Counted from the first letter of the stretch, positions 1 through 8,246 are shown. The stretch: DNA of 49,106 nt from Thermococcus peptonophilus (GCF_001592435.1 NZ_CP014751.1:1-49106); one strand, 5' to 3'. The notes: generated by a model from the sequence alone, not told the origin. A program made the numbers and translations.

Positions 1-378
1 GGCGCTTTATCTCGTCCCTCACTTCACGGTACTTCTCTATCGGCTGGCCGTAGGGGGGGTCATCCAGCCCCCAGTCCCAGGTCTTTTCGGGCGGGGGGGC
101 GTAGGGGGGGCACTTGTCGAGACAGCCCATCGTGATGACGATGTAGCTTTATCGGCCATCTCCTCGGTGTAGAGCTTGGGGGGGTACTGGCCCTCAAGGG
201 AGATGCCAATTTCCTCCATGACCTTCCTCGCGAGCGGGTCTATTTCCTCAGCAGGCTCAGTCCCGGCGCTCATGGCCTTGAACCTCAGGTCGTCGTTGAA
301 GTGGTTGAAGAAAGCCTCCGCCATCTGGCTCCTTGCAGAGTTCTTCACGCAGACGAAGAGGATGAGCTTCTCGTCCAT
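1..378 (-). pseudogene. arsC: Arsenate reductase (LMW phosphatase type), frameshifted and cut by window edge
   Basis: The N-terminus carries the P-loop CVKNSAR (C-x5-R) followed by SQMAEA, the catalytic signature of the low-molecular-weight phosphatase/ArsC family that reduces arsenate to arsenite. About 75 residues in, the frame breaks near position 143-148. In the next frame the protein resumes with IVITMGCLDKCP, then TWDWGLDD and GQPIEKYREVRDE, the expected C-terminal half with the second active-site Asp region, and runs off the window start. One base (or four) is missing. Four separate C7 runs each appear to add one extra proline codon. The start at 378 is preceded by GGGTG. It is divergent from the Acr3 pump, which supports an arsenic role. 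Broken gene or sequence error cannot be decided here. Confidence 0.8.
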
Positions 379-408
379 TTCTTCACCCTAGGGAGGGTCA
401 GAACGGCC

Positions 409-495
409 TTTTAAATGCCTTTTCGCAGTAGTCTATAGAGTGCTATATAGATGGAGAAGATTTCATTAGCACTTCCACCTTTGGTTTTAAAAACC
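409..495. promoter_or_regulatory. Divergent arsC / acr3 promoter region
   Basis: On the minus strand ATTTAAAA at 409-416 is a TATA box about 30 nt before the arsC start. On the plus strand TTTTAAAAA at 485-493 is a TATA box for acr3, placing transcription start near 512-517. Between them CTATA (433-437) and TATAG (446-450) form an inverted repeat that could be an operator; that is inference only. Confidence 0.5.
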
Positions 496-537
496 CTTTT
501 ATTTGAGCATCCCTTCAACCAACCGGGTGTGTGGAAA

Positions 538-1635
538 ATGGGCGAGAAAAAGGGGTTAAGCTTTTTCGAAAAGTACCTCTCCCTCTGGGTGGCGCTTTGC
601 ATAATAGCGGGCATAGCGCTCGGAAAGCTCATACCGTCGGTGCCCCAGGCACTCTCAAAACTTACGATAGCCAACGTCAACATGCCGATAGCGGTCCTAA
701 TCTGGGCGATGATATACCCCATGATGGTCAAGGTGGACTTTTCAGCCATCAAGAGAGTTCACAAGGGTCAGATGCTCAAAGGACTGACCGTCACATGGGT
801 GACCAACTGGCTAATAAAGCCCTTCAGCATGTTCCTCATAAGCTCGTTCTTCATAGGGACGCTCTTCTCCCTCAAGTTTGGCATAATCGACCCCTCGCTT
901 GCTAGGGAGTACATAGCCGGTGCAATACTCCTCGGTGCAGCACCGTGCACGGCAATGGTCTTCGTGTGGAGCTATTTGGCCGATGGCGACCCTCTCTATA
1001 CGCTTGTGCAGGTGGCTACCAACGACCTTATAATCCTCATCGCCTTCGCTCCAATAGTCGGCTTCCTCATGGGCCTAAACGAGGTTCCCGTTCCATACGA
1101 CACGCTCCTCCTCTCCGTGGTGCTCTTCGTCGTCATCCCGCTAACAGCGGGCTACCTCTCAAGGAGACACATCCTGAGAACCAAGGGGCCGGAGTGGTTC
1201 GAGCGCCAGTTCCTTCCAAAGCTCAACACGGTCTCGATAATTGGCCTCCTCCTCACGCTGATACTCCTCTTCTCGTTCCAGGGAGAGATAATCCTTGAAA
1301 ACCCGCTCCACATAGTCCTCATAGCCATTCCGCTGACGATACAGACATACCTCATCTTCGCAATAGCCTACGGGTGGAGCTGGCTCTGGAAGCTCCCCCA
1401 TAAGGTAGCAGCACCGGCCTCTTTCATAGGGGCAAGCAACTTCTTTGAGTTAGCGGTGGCGGTTGCGATAGCACTCTTCGGCCTTGAAAGCGGAGCGGCT
1501 TTAGCCACGGTGGTCGGTGTTTTGGAAGAAGTGCCAATAATGCTGAGCCTCGTGTGGATAGCCAACAAGACGAGAGGACTTTTCACGGCCAGGTTTGATG
1601 CAGGAAGCGCGGTTCCAACGCTTGAAGAGGAGTGA
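538..1635 (+). CDS. acr3: Arsenite efflux permease, Acr3 family
   Basis: A roughly 365-residue integral membrane protein with about ten hydrophobic segments. Segment 4 contains GAAPCTAMVFVWSYLADG, the Acr3 signature with the conserved cysteine needed for arsenite transport, followed by the conserved VATNDLI stretch. It exports arsenite from the cytoplasm using the membrane potential and would act on the product of the adjacent ArsC. I chose ATG 538 because GGTG lies 8-9 nt upstream; an in-frame GTG at 529 is the alternative. The frame stays open upstream to 451, but that stretch contains the TATA box and is not protein-like. A T-rich stretch follows the stop. No sign of damage, unlike arsC. 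Confidence 0.93.
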   Translation: MGEKKGLSFFEKYLSLWVALCIIAGIALGKLIPSVPQALSKLTIANVNMPIAVLIWAMIYPMMVKVDFSAIKRVHKGQMLKGLTVTWVTNWLIKPFSMFLISSFFIGTLFSLKFGIIDPSLAREYIAGAILLGAAPCTAMVFVWSYLADGDPLYTLVQVATNDLIILIAFAPIVGFLMGLNEVPVPYDTLLLSVVLFVVIPLTAGYLSRRHILRTKGPEWFERQFLPKLNTVSIIGLLLTLILLFSFQGEIILENPLHIVLIAIPLTIQTYLIFAIAYGWSWLWKLPHKVAAPASFIGASNFFELAVAVAIALFGLESGAALATVVGVLEEVPIMLSLVWIANKTRGLFTARFDAGSAVPTLEEE

Positions 1636-1659
1636 ATGTTTCCCTTCTCTTTTTCTTCT
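1636..1659 (+). terminator. T-rich terminator between convergent genes
   Basis: Immediately after the acr3 stop the plus strand reads a pyrimidine-rich run (TTTCCCTTCTCTTTTTCTTC), typical of archaeal intrinsic termination. It separates acr3 from the convergent gene ending at 1660. Confidence 0.5.
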
Positions 1660-1839
1660 TCACCTCACGACCCATATCGTCAAGACCATAAAGATGTAGG
1701 CAAGAATGCTCACCAGTAGGTGCACCTTTATCCAGAACTGCCTCTTCTTGGAGAGAAAGATGAAGGCGCCACTAAGCATCGATAGGCCCATCAGACCAAA
1801 GGTCACGTATCCAAGAGTCCCGTGGTCCAAAACTACCAT
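1660..1839 (-). CDS. Small two-helix membrane protein downstream of nitroreductase
   Basis: A 59-residue protein beginning MVVLDHGTLGYVTFGLMGL and ending in IFMVLTIWVVR. It has two transmembrane segments (about residues 8-28 and 38-57), each with a histidine near its end (LDH and KVH), a spacing seen in small haem-anchoring membrane subunits; I cannot prove haem binding. Its ATG lies one base after the stop codon of the restored nitroreductase frame, so the two genes look translationally coupled. In the uncorrected sequence the frameshift in the upstream gene runs straight into this frame and makes an artificial fusion. Function unknown. Confidence 0.55.
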   Translation of the reverse strand: MVVLDHGTLGYVTFGLMGLSMLSGAFIFLSKKRQFWIKVHLLVSILAYIFMVLTIWVVR

Positions 1840-1840
1840 A

Positions 1841-2535
1841 TCATACCCTCCCAACTGGGAATATGTAGAGAGGGGTGCCTTCCGTGCCCAGTATCTCAGC
1901 CACTCCTTCATCATTAAACGCTCCCACAGCCACCGTCCCCAGCCCCAGGGCCGTAGCCTGGAGGTAAATATTCTGGCCGATGTGTCCCGCTTCCATATGG
2001 ACGTACCTGACGCCCCTCTCCCCGTAGTACTTGGTAGCCTCTCATAGAAGGCCACGAGTACGATGTCCACGGCAGCCTTTCCAACCCACTCCTGGTTCAG
2101 TGCGGCCTTCTGGAGCTCCCTCCTGAAGTCTCCCTCCTTAACCAAAGTCAGGCTGTGCTCAAAGGGGTCGTAGTGGTAGATTCCAGCCCTTAACCCATCA
2201 ACGTTGCCCACAACAACAAAGATTTCGAAGGGATACGTAGCCCCCGCGCTTGGGGCTGCCCTCTTTTCATCGCGGGTTATCCCCTGGCAGGCCCACAGGA
2301 GCTGGCCTAGCTCTTCCGGGCCTAAAGGTTCAGCTTTGTACGTCCTAATGCTTCTCCGCTTTGCAATGGCTTCTTCAACGCTCATGGCACCTTCTAACCT
2401 TGGCAGAGGCAGAAGAATTCTCTCCCCGTAGTACGGGGTCTGACTTTCTTGGGGGATATATAGCTTAAGGAGTAGGGCAAAAGATGACACCATCACAAGA
2501 ACCACAACGAGTACAGCCACTCTCCGATAGTTCAT
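1841..2535 (-). pseudogene. SagB-type nitroreductase with N-terminal membrane anchor, frameshifted
   Basis: N-terminal hydrophobic segment (VAVLVVVLVMVSSFALLL), then the SagB-type nitroreductase core: SVEEAIAKRRSIRTYK, SAGATYPFEIFVVVG, and GIYHYDPFEHSL. These are FMN-binding oxidoreductases. The frame breaks at about 2040 just after VAFYER. In the next frame it continues YYGERGVRYVHMEAGHIGQ, LGLGTVAVGAFND and PLYIFPVGRV, then a stop at 1841-1843. This is exactly the missing FMN-site C-terminus, so a single-base indel explains everything. Start uncertain: ATG 2535 fits the TATA-like CTAAAATAT just upstream as a leaderless start; ATG 2592 is possible. Confidence 0.75.
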
Positions 2536-2679
2536 GTTTGCGGTTACGTTGTCATGATATTTTAGAGTTTTGAACGGGGCATTCCTATTCATGGAGCCCA
2601 CTAAAGAGATCCCACGTCAAGCTGTTGATATCGAAACTTTAATTAGTGAAAATATTCTCATTTAATTTTGGGTTGTGTC

Positions 2680-3157
2680 ATGAGGGTTGAAGTTCATGCT
2701 CCAAGGCTTAGGGGGTATATGAGCGTTGAAGAAGCAATAAACCTTAGAAAAAGCATAGCATACAAAACTACAAAGATGTATCGCTAAACTCTTGGACATA
2801 TCTCCCGGCTCTCTGGGTTGCCTACGGGATAAACGCCTGAGGTAAGAGAACTTCTCCAAGCGCTGACTCCTGTTATCCCTTCGAGGTCTACCTTGCTGTT
2901 TCAAAGGTTGATGGCCTTAATCTAGGTCTCTACCACACGGCTGGAAGGCCCACAGCCTTGAGCTCATGAGAGGGGAGATTACAGGTACGCGCACATAGAT
3001 GCGGGACATATGGGGCAGAGCATCTACATTCAGGAAACTGCATTGGAACCTGGAACCGTTTGCCGTTGGGTCACTCATTGACGAGGAAGTCAAAAAATTA
3101 ATGAGAGTCCCAGGAGAGCAGCTCTACATCTTCCCAGTCGAAATTCCGTGGGGATGA
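2680..3157 (+). pseudogene. Relic of a second SagB-type nitroreductase
   Basis: No open frame, but fragments in shifted frames line up with the family in the right order: APRLRGYMSVEEAINLRKS; AYGINA-stop-GKRTSPSA; CYPFEVYLAVSKVDGLNLGL; AHIDAGHMGQSIYIQETAL; and finally AVGSLIDEEVKKLMRVPGE with LYIFPVE before a stop at 3155-3157. There are two internal stops and several frameshifts, so this is real decay rather than one sequencing error. It lies head-to-head with the neighbouring nitroreductase and is a diverged paralogue of it. Confidence 0.8.
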
Positions 3158-3169
3158 ACCCGAGAGGGA

Positions 3170-3475
3170 TTAAAGTTCCCGGAGCTCTTTGAGCTTAATG
3201 AGAACCTCTTCCTTCTCTCTTATTAGGTTCTGCCGCCAAACTTCATTCCCATCTTTGAGGTAGACGAGCGTCGGGACGTTCAGAATGCCGAACTTCCCAA
3301 CTAGCTCGCTCCACTTCTCGGCATTTACGTGGACAATGGCTATTTCTCTAAATTCATCACTGAGCTCTTCCATGAAGCTCTCCACGAGCCTGCACGGTGG
3401 ACAGCCCGGAATTGAAAACCAAAGCACAACCTTTCCATTGGTAAAGTCAGCCTTCCCGTCGTACTCCACTATCAC
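3170..3475 (-). CDS. Thioredoxin-like protein
   Basis: A 101-residue single-domain thioredoxin fold: VVLWFSIPGCPPCRLVESF carries the active-site CPPC at about residues 25-28, and VPTLVYLKDG carries the cis-proline. No signal peptide, so it acts in the cytoplasm as a dithiol-disulfide reductant or metal-thiol protein. The start is GTG 3475, set by a strong GGAGGTG at 3481-3487. It begins 38 nt after the stop of the copper ATPase on the same strand and is probably cotranscribed with it, suggesting a role in keeping copper-site cysteines reduced. That link is inference. Confidence 0.85.
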   Translation of the reverse strand: MIVEYDGKADFTNGKVVLWFSIPGCPPCRLVESFMEELSDEFREIAIVHVNAEKWSELVGKFGILNVPTLVYLKDGNEVWRQNLIREKEEVLIKLKELREL

Positions 3476-3513
3476 ACCAACACCTCCTTTTTGCGCTCAA
3501 AAATGAAAGGGCG

Positions 3514-5913
3514 TCAAACCTTAACGCGCTTGAGCATGAGGGAGTTAGTAACTACGCTCACGCTACTGAAGCTCATTGCTCCGGCTGCCCACTCGGGTCT
3601 GAATGTAACTCCGAAGAGCACGTACGCAAGCCCCGCGGCGAAGGGAATCAGTATGGTGTTGTAGAACATGGCCCAGAAGATGTTCTGCTTTATCTTTGAT
3701 ATTGTCTTCTGGCTGAGCTTTATGGCCCTCACAACATCCCTCGGGTCGTTCCTGACCAGCACTATATCTCCGCTTTCCATCGCTATGTCCGTGGCATTTC
3801 CAACGGCTATGCCAACATCCGCCTGAGCCAGAGCAGGAGCGTCGTTAATTCCATCGCCAACGAATACCACTACTTCTCCTTTCTCTTGGAGCTTCTTGAC
3901 CTCGTTAGCCTTATCGCCTGGAAGCACCTCTGCTAGAATGTAATCCACGCCGAGGGCCTTTCCTATAGCTTCAGCGGTCCTCCTGTTGTCTCCTGTTATC
4001 ATGCCGACCTTTTTGCCCATCCGATGGAGTGTCTCGATGGCCTCCATGGCGCCTTCCTTTATCGTGTCCGCTATGGCAATGATTCCCTCAACCTTACCGT
4101 CTATCGCAACCACTATAGCTGTCTTCCTCTCGCTCTCAAGTCTCTGGATGGTCTCTTCAACGTTCTCAAGGCTTATGCCGTTCTCGACCATGAGCCTCCT
4201 GTTTCCAGCAAGGACTTCCTTTCCGCGGACTTTAGCTTTAACGCCCTTCCCGGTTACTGCCTCGAATTCGTCGGGTTCTTCCATCTCGATTTCGAGCTCC
4301 TCAGCCTTCCTCACGATTGCCTCACCTAAGGGATGCTCGGAGCGCTTTTCGGCTGAAGCGACAAGTTCCAAAAGCTCCCTTTCGCCCACATCGAAGGTTA
4401 TAACATCGGTAACCTCGGGCTTCCCCTTTGTCAGCGTCCCCGTCTTGTCGAAGAGCACAACCGTTGCCTTCCTCGCTATCTCAAGGGCCTCACCGTTCTT
4501 GATGAGTATTCCGAGCTCGGCCCCCTTGCCTATCCCAACGGTTAAAGCCGTTGGCGTCGCCAGGCCAAAGGCACAGGGACACGCTATGACCAGAACGCTC
4601 AGGAAGGCCGTGAAGGCAAACACCACCGGTTTGCCTGCTATAAAGTACCAGTAGGCGAAGGAGAGGAGGGCTATCGTGAGCACAGCCGGGATGAAGTACG
4701 TCACGACAGTGTCCGCCAGCCTCTGAACAGGGGGTTTTGTGTTCTGGGCTTCCTCGACCAGTTTTATTATCTGTGCTAGGAGCGTGTCCCTTCCAACCCT
4801 CTCGGCTCGCACCTTGAGGATGGAGTTCCTGTTTATCGTCCCGCTTATTACATTCTCCCCGCTCTTCTTGAGAACAGGAGTAGGCTCGCCCGTGATCATG
4901 GACTCGTCAACGTAGCTCTCACCCTCAAGGACGATTCCATCAACTGGAATCCTCTCGCCGGGCTTGACTATGACGATGTCGCCAACTTTCACCTCACTTA
5001 TCGGAACCTCGATCTCCTCTCCGTCTCTTAAAACCAGGGCTTTCTTCGCCTGAAGGCCCATAAGCTTCTTTATGGCCTCGCTCGTCCTTCCCTTGGCCCT
5101 TACCTCAAGGAACCTGCCGAGCAGGAGGAAGGCCATAAGAAGAACGCTGGCTTCATAAAAGTTGAACTCCCTTGGAATTACACCCAAAGTCGCTAGGACG
5201 CTCGTCAGATATGCGGAACCTATGCCCATCGCGTACATGACCTCCATGTTGAGCGTCTTATGTCTAAGCGACGAGTAGGCCTTTTTGAAGATCCCCCTGC
5301 CGGCGTAGGCTATCGCTATCGTCGCGAGGAGAAACTGAAGGTAAATCAGGCCTTCAACCTCTATCCCGAACCTCTTCAGCTGCATGGAGAGGAAGAGCGG
5401 TATACCTATGCCCCACGCCACTTCTAGGCTTCTCTTCATCTCCATTATGTGCCTCTCCCTGACCTCTTTCTCTATGTCGTGGCTTTCTTCTCCCTCCACG
5501 CTCAAAAACTCGTAGCCGACGCTCTCAACAGCCCTTTTGATATCATCAATAGTTACAAGAGCTGGATTGTAGGAGACCCTCGCGCTCTCGGTAGCGAGGT
5601 TCACGCTCACATCAAGAACTCCTGAGAGCTTTTTTATTGCGTTTTCAACGGTCTTAACACACATCGCGCAGGTCATTCCGCCTATTTTGACCACCACGTC
5701 CTTCCTCTCGCGAACCACGGTATAGCCCACGTCCTCGATGGTCCTGATGATCTGGTTCAAACCGACCTCGGACTCGTCGAAGCTCACCAGGACGGTTTCC
5801 GTCCCGAGGTTCACCCTGGCGTCCTTTACGCCCTGGAGTTCCCTGAGGGCGGTCTCTATTGTTTTAACACACATGGCACACGTCATGCCGTTAACCTTGA
5901 GGGAAATCTCCAT
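3514..5913 (-). CDS. copA: Copper-exporting P1B-type ATPase (CopA)
   Basis: A 799-residue P-type ATPase. Two N-terminal heavy-metal-associated domains each contain GMTCAMCVKT (CxxC near residues 12-15 and 80-83). Eight transmembrane segments follow, with the metal-binding CPC in ACPCAFGLATP, the phosphorylation site DKTGTLTKG, actuator MITGEP, the SEHPLGEAI nucleotide-binding HP motif and GDGINDAPAL hinge. The last segments show YN and MSFSSVSVVTNSL, the pair diagnostic of Cu(I)-specific pumps. It exports Cu(I) from the cytoplasm. ATG 5913 is preferred because AGGTG lies 7 nt upstream; GTG 5922 is in frame. It is divergent from a CopR-like regulator. Confidence 0.95.
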   Translation of the reverse strand: MEISLKVNGMTCAMCVKTIETALRELQGVKDARVNLGTETVLVSFDESEVGLNQIIRTIEDVGYTVVRERKDVVVKIGGMTCAMCVKTVENAIKKLSGVLDVSVNLATESARVSYNPALVTIDDIKRAVESVGYEFLSVEGEESHDIEKEVRERHIMEMKRSLEVAWGIGIPLFLSMQLKRFGIEVEGLIYLQFLLATIAIAYAGRGIFKKAYSSLRHKTLNMEVMYAMGIGSAYLTSVLATLGVIPREFNFYEASVLLMAFLLLGRFLEVRAKGRTSEAIKKLMGLQAKKALVLRDGEEIEVPISEVKVGDIVIVKPGERIPVDGIVLEGESYVDESMITGEPTPVLKKSGENVISGTINRNSILKVRAERVGRDTLLAQIIKLVEEAQNTKPPVQRLADTVVTYFIPAVLTIALLSFAYWYFIAGKPVVFAFTAFLSVLVIACPCAFGLATPTALTVGIGKGAELGILIKNGEALEIARKATVVLFDKTGTLTKGKPEVTDVITFDVGERELLELVASAEKRSEHPLGEAIVRKAEELEIEMEEPDEFEAVTGKGVKAKVRGKEVLAGNRRLMVENGISLENVEETIQRLESERKTAIVVAIDGKVEGIIAIADTIKEGAMEAIETLHRMGKKVGMITGDNRRTAEAIGKALGVDYILAEVLPGDKANEVKKLQEKGEVVVFVGDGINDAPALAQADVGIAVGNATDIAMESGDIVLVRNDPRDVVRAIKLSQKTISKIKQNIFWAMFYNTILIPFAAGLAYVLFGVTFRPEWAAGAMSFSSVSVVTNSLMLKRVKV

Positions 5914-5922
5914 TTTTTTCAC

Positions 5923-6029
5923 CTGGTGATTACTACACAGCAGAGCTTATGGGGATTATTTTTTACAATATGAAAAGCAAAACCGGAGAATTTTTATAGT
6001 TTGAAGGCAAGTTAAGGTGGGGATGAAAA
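5923..6029. promoter_or_regulatory. copA / copR divergent promoter with shared motif
   Basis: For copA (minus) an AT-rich TATA element lies at about 5954-5966; for copR (plus) TTTTTATA lies at 5991-5998. TTTACAATATGAAAA at 5962-5976 abuts the copA TATA box. Closely similar strings occur upstream of other metal and redox genes in this window. A regulator site here is inferred; CopR is the obvious candidate protein. Confidence 0.5.
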
Positions 6030-6647
6030 ATGAAAATAGACGACCTTGATCTGAAGCTTATATACCTTTTAATGGACAACTCAAGGCTGAGCATTTCTGA
6101 ACTCGCTGAGAGGCTTGATGTCAGCAGACCAACAGTTAAGTCAAGGCTGGAGAAGCTCCAAAAAGAGGGCATTATACAGGGGTACACCATAAAGCTCAAC
6201 CCTGACCTGCTCAGGGCACACAACATCGTGGCACTCATCGTGAAGACCGACGATCCTGAAAAAATGAGGGAGTTCGATGAGATAATAGAGATAAACCGCT
6301 TCACGAGCAGGAAGTACCTCATCAAGATAGCCGTCGAGAGCATGGAGGAACTGAGAAAGGTGATTGAAGGCGCAGGCTTCGAGGTCATCGAGATAATGCC
6401 CATCCTGGAGACGGTGGAGAGGCCGAGTCCACCCAAAGTCAAGGTGCCCTTCAAGTGCGACTACTGCGGGAAGGAGATAGTGGGCGAGCCGATAGTTTAC
6501 AAGTATCGCAACAAGGTCTACTTCTTCTGCTGTCCAACGTGCTTCAGAGAGTTCAAGAAGACGCGGGAGAACCTGGAGAAGTTCAAGCTAAAGGAAGAAA
6601 ATAAAGTAGAGCACACTCACGAGCACGAGCACCACACCCATAACTAG
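6030..6647 (+). CDS. copR: Copper-responsive Lrp/AsnC-type regulator with TRASH domain (CopR-like)
   Basis: 205 residues. Residues 1-60 form an Lrp/AsnC winged helix (DLKLIYLLMDNSRLSISELA, then RLDVSRPTVKSRLEKLQKEG). Residues about 60-140 are a RAM-like effector region. Residues about 146-185 are a TRASH metal-sensing domain (CDYCGKEI ... YFFCCPTCFREF), and the last 15 residues are a His-rich tail (HTHEHEHHTHN). This arrangement matches the copper regulators CopT/CopR of archaea, known to control copA. It is transcribed divergently from copA. GGTGG precedes ATG 6030. The 3' end overlaps the convergent gene ending at 6588 by 60 nt, so antisense effects are possible. Confidence 0.88.
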   Translation: MKIDDLDLKLIYLLMDNSRLSISELAERLDVSRPTVKSRLEKLQKEGIIQGYTIKLNPDLLRAHNIVALIVKTDDPEKMREFDEIIEINRFTSRKYLIKIAVESMEELRKVIEGAGFEVIEIMPILETVERPSPPKVKVPFKCDYCGKEIVGEPIVYKYRNKVYFFCCPTCFREFKKTRENLEKFKLKEENKVEHTHEHEHHTHN

Positions 6648-7322
6648 GTCTCCTCTACCGCTCATTGAAGAGAGCCTGTCAATAGCACTCCCTAGTCTAG
6701 CGTATTTCGCTCCGTAGTGGAAGCCAAGGGTCACAAGAGCAAAGGGCAACACGGAAATCCCCACAAAGGCTATGAGCAGGGCAGCGGTGGTGGTCGGTGC
6801 GAACTGACCCGAGAGCAGAGAACTAACTAGCAGGTAGGAGGGCAGCACACAGGAGAGTGAGAGGAAAGCCATTACTGCTCCTATCACAAAAGCTGCTGGA
6901 GGGGACGTCGCCTTTTCGAGTATCATGTTGCTCTTTTCTCTAAGAGGACTGGAGAGAGGAAGTTTCACATATCCCAAAGCGGAAAGTATTTTGTAAATGC
7001 CAACGGTGACCCCAAAGGCCACCACAAAGTACCTCAGAAAAGGAACCTTAGAGTGCAGGTTCATGAGGGCAACGGCAATGAACGAATAGCCCATGAATGC
7101 CCCAATTGTGAAGGCAAATCCCACGCGCAGAACCTTCCGCTCGTCAGTGAGTGCGATCATGGACAGGAGAAAAACTATCATTAGAAAGATCGAGGGTCGG
7201 AGAGCGTTTAGAATACCGAGGGCTACCACCGAAAAGGTAACGCCCGTGAACTCGACAATGTTATGAGCTCCTAAGGGTATTTCTCCGGCTGCAGTTGCGA
7301 GTACAGCATTGGTTATGTCCAT
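6588..7322 (-). CDS. CcdA/DsbD-like membrane protein lacking the redox cysteines
   Basis: A 244-residue protein with about six to seven transmembrane segments in the two-repeat style of the CcdA/DsbD superfamily. GILNALRPSIFLMIVF sits where CcdA proteins have a GxxNPC motif, and SLSCVLPSYLLVSSLL sits at the matching place in repeat two. Only one cysteine remains, so classical thiol electron transfer is unlikely; a transport role for copper or a small solute is more plausible, but inferred. ATG 7322 is chosen because GAGGTG lies 7 nt upstream. It is the last gene of an operon with two exported proteins, one Met/His-rich. Confidence 0.6.
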   Translation of the reverse strand: MDITNAVLATAAGEIPLGAHNIVEFTGVTFSVVALGILNALRPSIFLMIVFLLSMIALTDERKVLRVGFAFTIGAFMGYSFIAVALMNLHSKVPFLRYFVVAFGVTVGIYKILSALGYVKLPLSSPLREKSNMILEKATSPPAAFVIGAVMAFLSLSCVLPSYLLVSSLLSGQFAPTTTAALLIAFVGISVLPFALVTLGFHYGAKYARLGSAIDRLSSMSGRGDLVMGVVLVLVSVLYFIFFL

Positions 7323-7332
7323 TGTTCCCACC

Positions 7333-7692
7333 TCAGTGCTCCATCGAGGGCTTTCCCTTGCGGATGATGAATACGGTTGAATTGTCTTTCATAGATATTT
7401 TAACTTTATCGCCCCTCGACAGGCACGGAACCTCAATCGGGTGGGTGTACCTGACTCTGAGCACGTCATCACCGGCCGTAATGACCGCAGTGCACGTGAG
7501 CTCTGTGTACTCATGGTTGGGAATGCAGTCAGTATCTGCCAGCACAAGGGCGTTCTCCGAGTTCAAAGGCTTCCCCCCAACAAGAACACCGTAAAAAACG
7601 TCACGTTCGTCCCTGTGGCCAACCGCAGAATAGTACGTCACCGCTAGGAGAATGGACAGCAGAACCACAAGAAGGCCCGCAGTATACCGCAT
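7333..7692 (-). CDS. Exported or membrane-anchored protein of unknown function
   Basis: 119 residues with an N-terminal hydrophobic signal/anchor (AGLLVVLLSILLAVTYYSAV), then a soluble, probably beta-rich domain with three cysteines (TDC, LTC, VPC). I recognise no family. The start ATG 7692 has GGAGG at a good spacing. Its stop lies 10 nt from the ATG of the CcdA-like gene, and the Met-rich protein gene is 51 nt upstream, so all three form one operon. By context it may be an extracytoplasmic partner of the membrane protein in copper handling. Confidence 0.65.
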   Translation of the reverse strand: MRYTAGLLVVLLSILLAVTYYSAVGHRDERDVFYGVLVGGKPLNSENALVLADTDCIPNHEYTELTCTAVITAGDDVLRVRYTHPIEVPCLSRGDKVKISMKDNSTVFIIRKGKPSMEH

Positions 7693-7743
7693 CACTGTCC
7701 CTCCACCACAGGCAAAAATGAAAGTGGAGAAACAGGGAGGACG

Positions 7744-8091
7744 TCACTCATCCCCCTCGTCCTCGATGCCCATTGCCTTCTCGCAGGCCTCGTGCATTTC
7801 TGCCCAGTTGTTGCCCATGTACTGGTTCATGTAGGGCTCCATCTCCTCGTGGATCTCGGTGAAGTTGCCGCTGGCCATGTAGTCCTCCATCTGCTCGTAC
7901 ATCTCGTCGTCCATCATGCCGTGCATGCCGTAGCCCATCATTCCACCGTGCATGTAGCCGCCCATCGGGCCGAAGCCCCAACGCGTGCCGGTTTTCTCCG
8001 CTATATCGAACCCACCGCTGTGGGCCATTCCAAGGGGAACCGCTATGAGCGCCCCAATTATGAGTCCTATGAAGAGAGACTTCCACTCCAT
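7744..8091 (-). CDS. Exported Met/His-rich protein, probable copper binder
   Basis: 115 residues: a signal/anchor helix (LFIGLIIGALIAVPLGMA) followed by a Met/His/Gly segment (GGYMHGGMMGYGMHGMMDDE) and an acidic Met-rich helix (MYEQMEDYM ... EEMEPYMNQYM). Clustered Met and His in an exported small protein is typical of Cu(I)/Cu(II) scavengers; no homologous family is named with confidence. GGGGTGATG precedes ATG 8091. It leads the three-gene operon ending at 6588 and lies about 1.5 kb from the copR stop, so copper is the natural ligand. An accumulation of similar Met-rich sequence is seen again at 14230-14676. Confidence 0.75.
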   Translation of the reverse strand: MEWKSLFIGLIIGALIAVPLGMAHSGGFDIAEKTGTRWGFGPMGGYMHGGMMGYGMHGMMDDEMYEQMEDYMASGNFTEIHEEMEPYMNQYMGNNWAEMHEACEKAMGIEDEGDE

Positions 8092-8179
8092 TCCGCATCA
8101 CCCCTTTATTTTGCTTCCATCAGTAAGTTTGGGCATAAGTAATAATAGGCTTACCCTTCGCAAAGTGGAAACCAGAGGC

Positions 8180-8187
8180 GATATATT
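8180..8187 (+). promoter_or_regulatory. TATA box of methyltransferase / ABC transporter operon
   Basis: GATATATT within an AT-rich run, followed by the expected start of transcription near 8206-8212 and the ATG at 8247. It excludes the upstream part of the long open frame as coding sequence. Confidence 0.55.
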
Positions 8188-8246
8188 TTTCCGGGGTGAA
8201 AGGATAAATCCCTTCAGGAATTTACACCAAGATAAAAGTGATGGAT

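Noticed and set aside
451-537. N-terminal extension of Acr3 from position 451
   Set aside because: The stretch contains the TATA box and reads as non-membrane, non-family sequence; ATG 538 has the ribosome site.
2662-2904. 80-codon minus-strand open frame near the nitroreductase
   Set aside because: It overlaps the relic on the opposite strand and shows no protein family, start signal or promoter.
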